Source: Pedobacter rhizosphaerae
GTDB lineage: Bacteria > Bacteroidota > Bacteroidia > Sphingobacteriales > Sphingobacteriaceae
Length of the DNA stretch: 64,000 nucleotides
Direction of reading: 5' to 3'
Assembly (NCBI RefSeq): GCF_900111155.1
Contig: NZ_FOGG01000018.1
Location: 1 to 64,000 of the forward strand
In this document: positions 60,742 to 64,000 of the stretch, in pieces
How positions within the stretch are numbered: the stretch's first letter is position 1
Layout of the letters: each line of letters starts with the position of its first letter
Made by a program: the position numbers and the translations under genes
Notes under the pieces: generated by a model
What the model was told of the DNA's origin: nothing
The model's database searches: none
The model's input: the letters and a program-made list of their open reading frames with translations, nothing else

Positions 60742-62379
60742 TTATTTGTAAGAACCTACTAATGTAACAACTGATTTCGCTGGAATATTAATATCACCAA
60801 TTTTTTGGCTCGATTTGGCAAGGTTACCCGAAGCATTTGTAGTATAGGCCTGCAGCGCATCGCCAGCTATAGCCAGGGAAGAAGTATCAAGTAAAAATTT
60901 CTGATCATCACCTGATATGTTTACCACCACCATAACTATTTTCTTGTTTATCTTATCTTTATAGGCACTGATCATTTGCGATCTTGCAGCAATTGCCGGA
61001 TCGGTAATGTTGCTGATTGATGAAGCTACCCTGACCATACCAGGTCTGATAAATCGGGAGTAGTTTCCAAAACACCATAATTGTTTAGAGTCTGACACCG
61101 TTCCATCTGTTTTTGCTGCATTTAAATTATAACTGTTTGCTGCATCACTAATATAAACCAGGGCATCGCTGTAATTGTAAGGGCTAACCGCGAGCCACCA
61201 GCTCCAGGAAGAAACATTTGCCACCGCCAGATCATGATGGATAACTTTGGCCACGTAAAGCCCGTAATTGATGTCTGTATTTTTGGGACTTCCGTTTAAT
61301 TGTCCGCAAATATCACCAAGGATACCAAACTCTGTTTGCCACAACCGTAAACCAGGCGCAATTCTATTTTTAGCATCCAATGCTTCTTGTCTGTAACGGA
61401 TCAGATCGTTCTCCGGGCAGGTAGTAAAATAACTGTGTGCAGATATTAGCTGATCTACCTGCGAAACATTACCCACATAATTCGGCGAAGCTGGATTAAA
61501 GAATTCATTGATCTGGTTTCCGCGTCCATCATTATATGCAGTATTTAAAAAATTCCACTGAGCAGCTTCACCAAAAGCAATTTTGGTATCTAAACCTTTG
61601 TCCTTTAACTTTGGTCCCAGCTGTTTAATTACAGATGCCATGCTGCTGCTTGTTGCACCTGTTCCTTCCTGTGAGGGATTATCTTTCCCCCAATCCCACT
61701 GTGGCTCGTTAAATGGGCTCAGGTGAGTAAAATTATAACCTTGCTGCCTGAAGTGTGACACCACTTCAACCATAAAATCACTGAATTTCTCTGTATCTGT
61801 CGCCTTTAAATTAAGCTGAGCATTACCGAGACCATAAGCCTTGCCATTAAGCGAGAATGGTACTGGCGGAGCCACAGAAAAAGCGATAAAGGTATTCAGC
61901 CCCCTCTGTTTGGCTGCACTTAAAAACCATTGCTGGCCAGATTGTTTGGTCCAGTCGTACGTACCATCTGGCTTCAAGAAGCACTCTTCTCTTCGCCACT
62001 CATCAGGAATGCCGCTGGCTACCCCTTGCTCAGCGCTTCCTGCCCCGATATTAAAACGCCATAACGACAAACCTATACCTTTCGGCTGACCATTAGTGAG
62101 TGTATCCATACTAAAGAGGTAATCGGCAACCTGATTCTTTTTGAGCGAATTTCCCCAATTGCCTATATATTTTGCCGACCAGCAATCTGAGGCACCGAAA
62201 TGCTCAATCACTTGTTTTTCTTCGTTCAGATTAATCACTATTTTCGCAGTACTTGCTTTACAAATATCAATGCCGTTAACCAGGCAACCATTCTGCGGCT
62301 CTGTGTTAGATTCAGGCTCTTTAGAGCAAGACAGCACAGTAATCAAAAAGGGGATGAAAATGGGGAATATTTTTCTCAT
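60742..62379 (-). CDS. GH30-like glycosidase lipoprotein
   Basis: The 545-residue protein has a lipobox (LITVLSCSKEP) followed by a (beta/alpha)8 barrel: EHFGASDCWSAKYIGNW, LWRFNIGAGSAEQG, the acid/base in HLSPFNEPQWDW and the nucleophile in LWQTEFGILGD, ending in a small beta domain with NIPAKSVVTLVGSY. The pattern fits GH30, which covers beta-1,6-galactanase, xylanase and glucosidase activities. The lipoprotein signal suggests the cell surface. It follows the SusD-like gene and precedes a GH2 gene by 4 bp, the layout of a polysaccharide utilisation locus. Confidence 0.87.
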   Translation of the reverse strand: MRKIFPIFIPFLITVLSCSKEPESNTEPQNGCLVNGIDICKASTAKIVINLNEEKQVIEHFGASDCWSAKYIGNWGNSLKKNQVADYLFSMDTLTNGQPKGIGLSLWRFNIGAGSAEQGVASGIPDEWRREECFLKPDGTYDWTKQSGQQWFLSAAKQRGLNTFIAFSVAPPVPFSLNGKAYGLGNAQLNLKATDTEKFSDFMVEVVSHFRQQGYNFTHLSPFNEPQWDWGKDNPSQEGTGATSSSMASVIKQLGPKLKDKGLDTKIAFGEAAQWNFLNTAYNDGRGNQINEFFNPASPNYVGNVSQVDQLISAHSYFTTCPENDLIRYRQEALDAKNRIAPGLRLWQTEFGILGDICGQLNGSPKNTDINYGLYVAKVIHHDLAVANVSSWSWWLAVSPYNYSDALVYISDAANSYNLNAAKTDGTVSDSKQLWCFGNYSRFIRPGMVRVASSISNITDPAIAARSQMISAYKDKINKKIVMVVVNISGDDQKFLLDTSSLAIAGDALQAYTTNASGNLAKSSQKIGDINIPAKSVVTLVGSYK

Positions 62380-62451
62380 AACGATGAAATAAATGGTGTA
62401 AAAGCACTAGCTGACGAAGTATTATCAGCCAGTGCTATAATTTGTGTGTTG

Positions 62452-64000
62452 CTAGTAACCTGTGTTCTGGGTAATCCTGCCTTCAGAAGCAATGATCTCT
62501 TTTGAAGGGATAGGCCATAGGTTGTGTTTACCTGCTACAAAACTGAAGCCTTTATTCTGGGCTTCATTTAAGTTACCCTTTTCATATTTATCTGTGCTGG
62601 TAACCGTATTGTAGTTTACGAAACTTCCATTTGGCCCCATTACGGTATTAATCACCGGCGTTCCAGACTGGTTTTTCCATCTTCTCAAATCATACAAACG
62701 ATCTCCTTCTAAAGCCATCTCTAAACGACGTTCTTTTCTAACCGCGTCAATTAATGTCCATCCAGTTAAACTCATATTAGTTGTAAGCCCAACCCTGTCT
62801 CTGATTACCTTAAGTGCAGCCAATGCTGGATTTGTTTGACTTAACATTGCAGCTGCTTCAGCCTTAATCAAATAAACATCTGCAAGCCTTAAGTGAATTA
62901 CATCTTTTGAAAAACGTCCTCCAGCGGTTCTTTCAGCTCTGGGAATATATACTTTACGGTTAAACCTGGCCGATTTTTCGGAAGAAGGTCTTGCGTCAAA
63001 CCTGGTTACTGCAGGATCGCCGGCAACGGGAAAATTATGACGCATGATTGTCCAGTTCAAACGCGTGCTATCCCCCTCTGATTTAAAGGCATTTTCCAAA
63101 TCGCTTGAAGGTGTAAAGTAGCCCCATCCAGATTCTGCTGGCGACATGGAAGTGGTTGGAAAGAAATTCCCGATAGTTGGATATTGAACGGAGAACTGAA
63201 ACTGTGTTTCAAATATAGATTCCCGGCCATTATAATTAGTCATTGACCAAATGCTTCCGAATTCAGGCTCTAAAGAATAATCTCCTGAATTGATAACCTG
63301 ATCGGCCAATGATGATGCCTCGGCCCAATTTTCGGTGTAGAGCTGAATTTTCGCTAAAAGAGCTTGTGCGGCACCTTTAGAAATCCTGAACTTATTCGAT
63401 GTAGAATATTCTGATTTGCGGGGTAATACACCAATGGCAGCGGTTAGGTCGGCCTTAATAAAATTATAAACTTCAGCTGCACTGGTGCGGCCATAATCAT
63501 TTTGAGCGGGAGAAAGTGTTTTCGTAATCAGGGGTACATCTCCCCAATTCCGTACCAAATCCCAATACATAAATGCTCTTAAAAATTTTAGCTCAGCAAT
63601 ACAGCGGCTTTTAACTGTGGCATCTACGGTAGATTTCTCAATTCCCTCAATGGTGGCATTGAAGCCAAAGATAGCTTTATAAGTCATGATCCAGTGCGCC
63701 TCTACCCTATCATTTTCAGCATTAAGTGTATAGTGAGCTGCCTGTACAGCTGTTCCTTGCCCCCCATTAACCCCAATCCAGGCATTGTCTGATGCGGCCT
63801 CGCCGCTTACACTTCTCCACCACTGGGTTTGCCACCAATCGTTATAATCGATAAACGTATACTGAACAAACGTTGCTCCTTCCACTTCAGAAATGCTGTT
63901 GTAATAAGTATTTGCAGAAATACTGTTTCCGTTAGGAGCTTGTTCAAGAAAAGATTTTTTACAGCCAAAAAAGCTGATGGCAATAATAATATATATTAGC
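62452..64000 (-). CDS. RagB/SusD-family nutrient-binding lipoprotein, 5' end cut by window
   Basis: At least 515 residues are encoded, and the frame stays open to the window end, where the signal peptide and lipobox are seen (IIIAISFFGCKKSFLEQAPN). Only a few signal-peptide residues are missing. SusD-like features include the N-terminal TPR region (AELKFLRAFMYWDLVRNWGD), VPLITKTLS, and the C-terminal ERRLEMALEGDRLYDLRRW. It binds glycans at the surface with a SusC/TonB-dependent partner expected just beyond the window. It heads the visible part of the locus with GH30-like and GH2 enzymes. Confidence 0.94.
   Translation of the reverse strand, partial: LIYIIIAISFFGCKKSFLEQAPNGNSISANTYYNSISEVEGATFVQYTFIDYNDWWQTQWWRSVSGEAASDNAWIGVNGGQGTAVQAAHYTLNAENDRVEAHWIMTYKAIFGFNATIEGIEKSTVDATVKSRCIAELKFLRAFMYWDLVRNWGDVPLITKTLSPAQNDYGRTSAAEVYNFIKADLTAAIGVLPRKSEYSTSNKFRISKGAAQALLAKIQLYTENWAEASSLADQVINSGDYSLEPEFGSIWSMTNYNGRESIFETQFQFSVQYPTIGNFFPTTSMSPAESGWGYFTPSSDLENAFKSEGDSTRLNWTIMRHNFPVAGDPAVTRFDARPSSEKSARFNRKVYIPRAERTAGGRFSKDVIHLRLADVYLIKAEAAAMLSQTNPALAALKVIRDRVGLTTNMSLTGWTLIDAVRKERRLEMALEGDRLYDLRRWKNQSGTPVINTVMGPNGSFVNYNTVTSTDKYEKGNLNEAQNKGFSFVAGKHNLWPIPSKEIIASEGRITQNTGY

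Overview
The window looks like chromosomal DNA of a Bacteroidota bacterium, most likely a Sphingobacteriaceae member close to Pedobacter. The reasons are the AT-rich intergenic DNA, promoters with the TAnnTTTG -7 element (at the ohr, lrp and crp genes and at 38993 and 39480), a RagB/SusD gene beside lipoprotein glycosidases, a FimB/Mfa2-like lipoprotein, SDR-type threonine dehydrogenase, and DUF4142 and DUF4262 proteins. I see no rRNA, tRNA, CRISPR array, intact insertion sequence or prophage.

Layout. 1-1650: intergenic repeats, a truncated sigma-54 activator remnant and a small membrane protein. 1955-5521: minus-strand molybdoenzyme operon (fdhD, a small conserved protein, an FdhF/YdeP-like oxidoreductase). 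5651-6200: tandem hairpin array. 6241-13903: housekeeping and accessory genes (aldo/keto reductase, helicase IV-like protein with a membrane anchor, threonine dehydrogenase with a divergent Lrp regulator, DsbA/SpxH-like protein with a divergent HxlR regulator, NudK). 14032-15489: organic hydroperoxide module (ohr, DoxX-like, ohrR) with a clear promoter and operator. 15540-22004: YcaQ-like glycosylase, two unknown proteins, fimbrial-anchor-like lipoprotein and two tandem PqiA-domain membrane proteins. 22325-22830: a second tandem array.

22840-37508 is an exopolysaccharide locus: a beta-helix lipoprotein on the minus strand, then Wza-like export lipoprotein, Wzc-like kinase, flippase, O-antigen polymerase-like protein and five glycosyltransferases on the plus strand, met tail to tail by a polyprenyl glycosylphosphotransferase and a WecG/TagA transferase. 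Together these could initiate, assemble, flip, polymerise and export a lipid-linked polysaccharide.

37837-51718 holds an ECF sigma factor, small unknown genes, a compound REP array, a cold-shock protein, a DUF4142 protein, a hexapeptide acyltransferase, a potassium channel, a Crp/Fnr regulator, a 1.27 kb repeat-rich gap, and an AraC regulator with a quinone oxidoreductase and an Old Yellow Enzyme. 51986-54761 is an arginine catabolism unit (divergent Lrp regulator, rocD, rocF). 54968-64000 is part of a polysaccharide utilisation locus on the minus strand: SusD-like lipoprotein (cut by the window end), GH30-like enzyme and two GH2 paralogues.

The least ordinary material is the intergenic DNA (at least four structured repeat families, one REP nested in a perfect 16 bp inverted repeat), the tandem PqiA-domain proteins without an MCE partner, the membrane-anchored helicase IV-like protein, and an ene-reductase with Phe in place of a usual substrate-binding His/Asn. 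I did not find a convincing wholly new multi-gene system.
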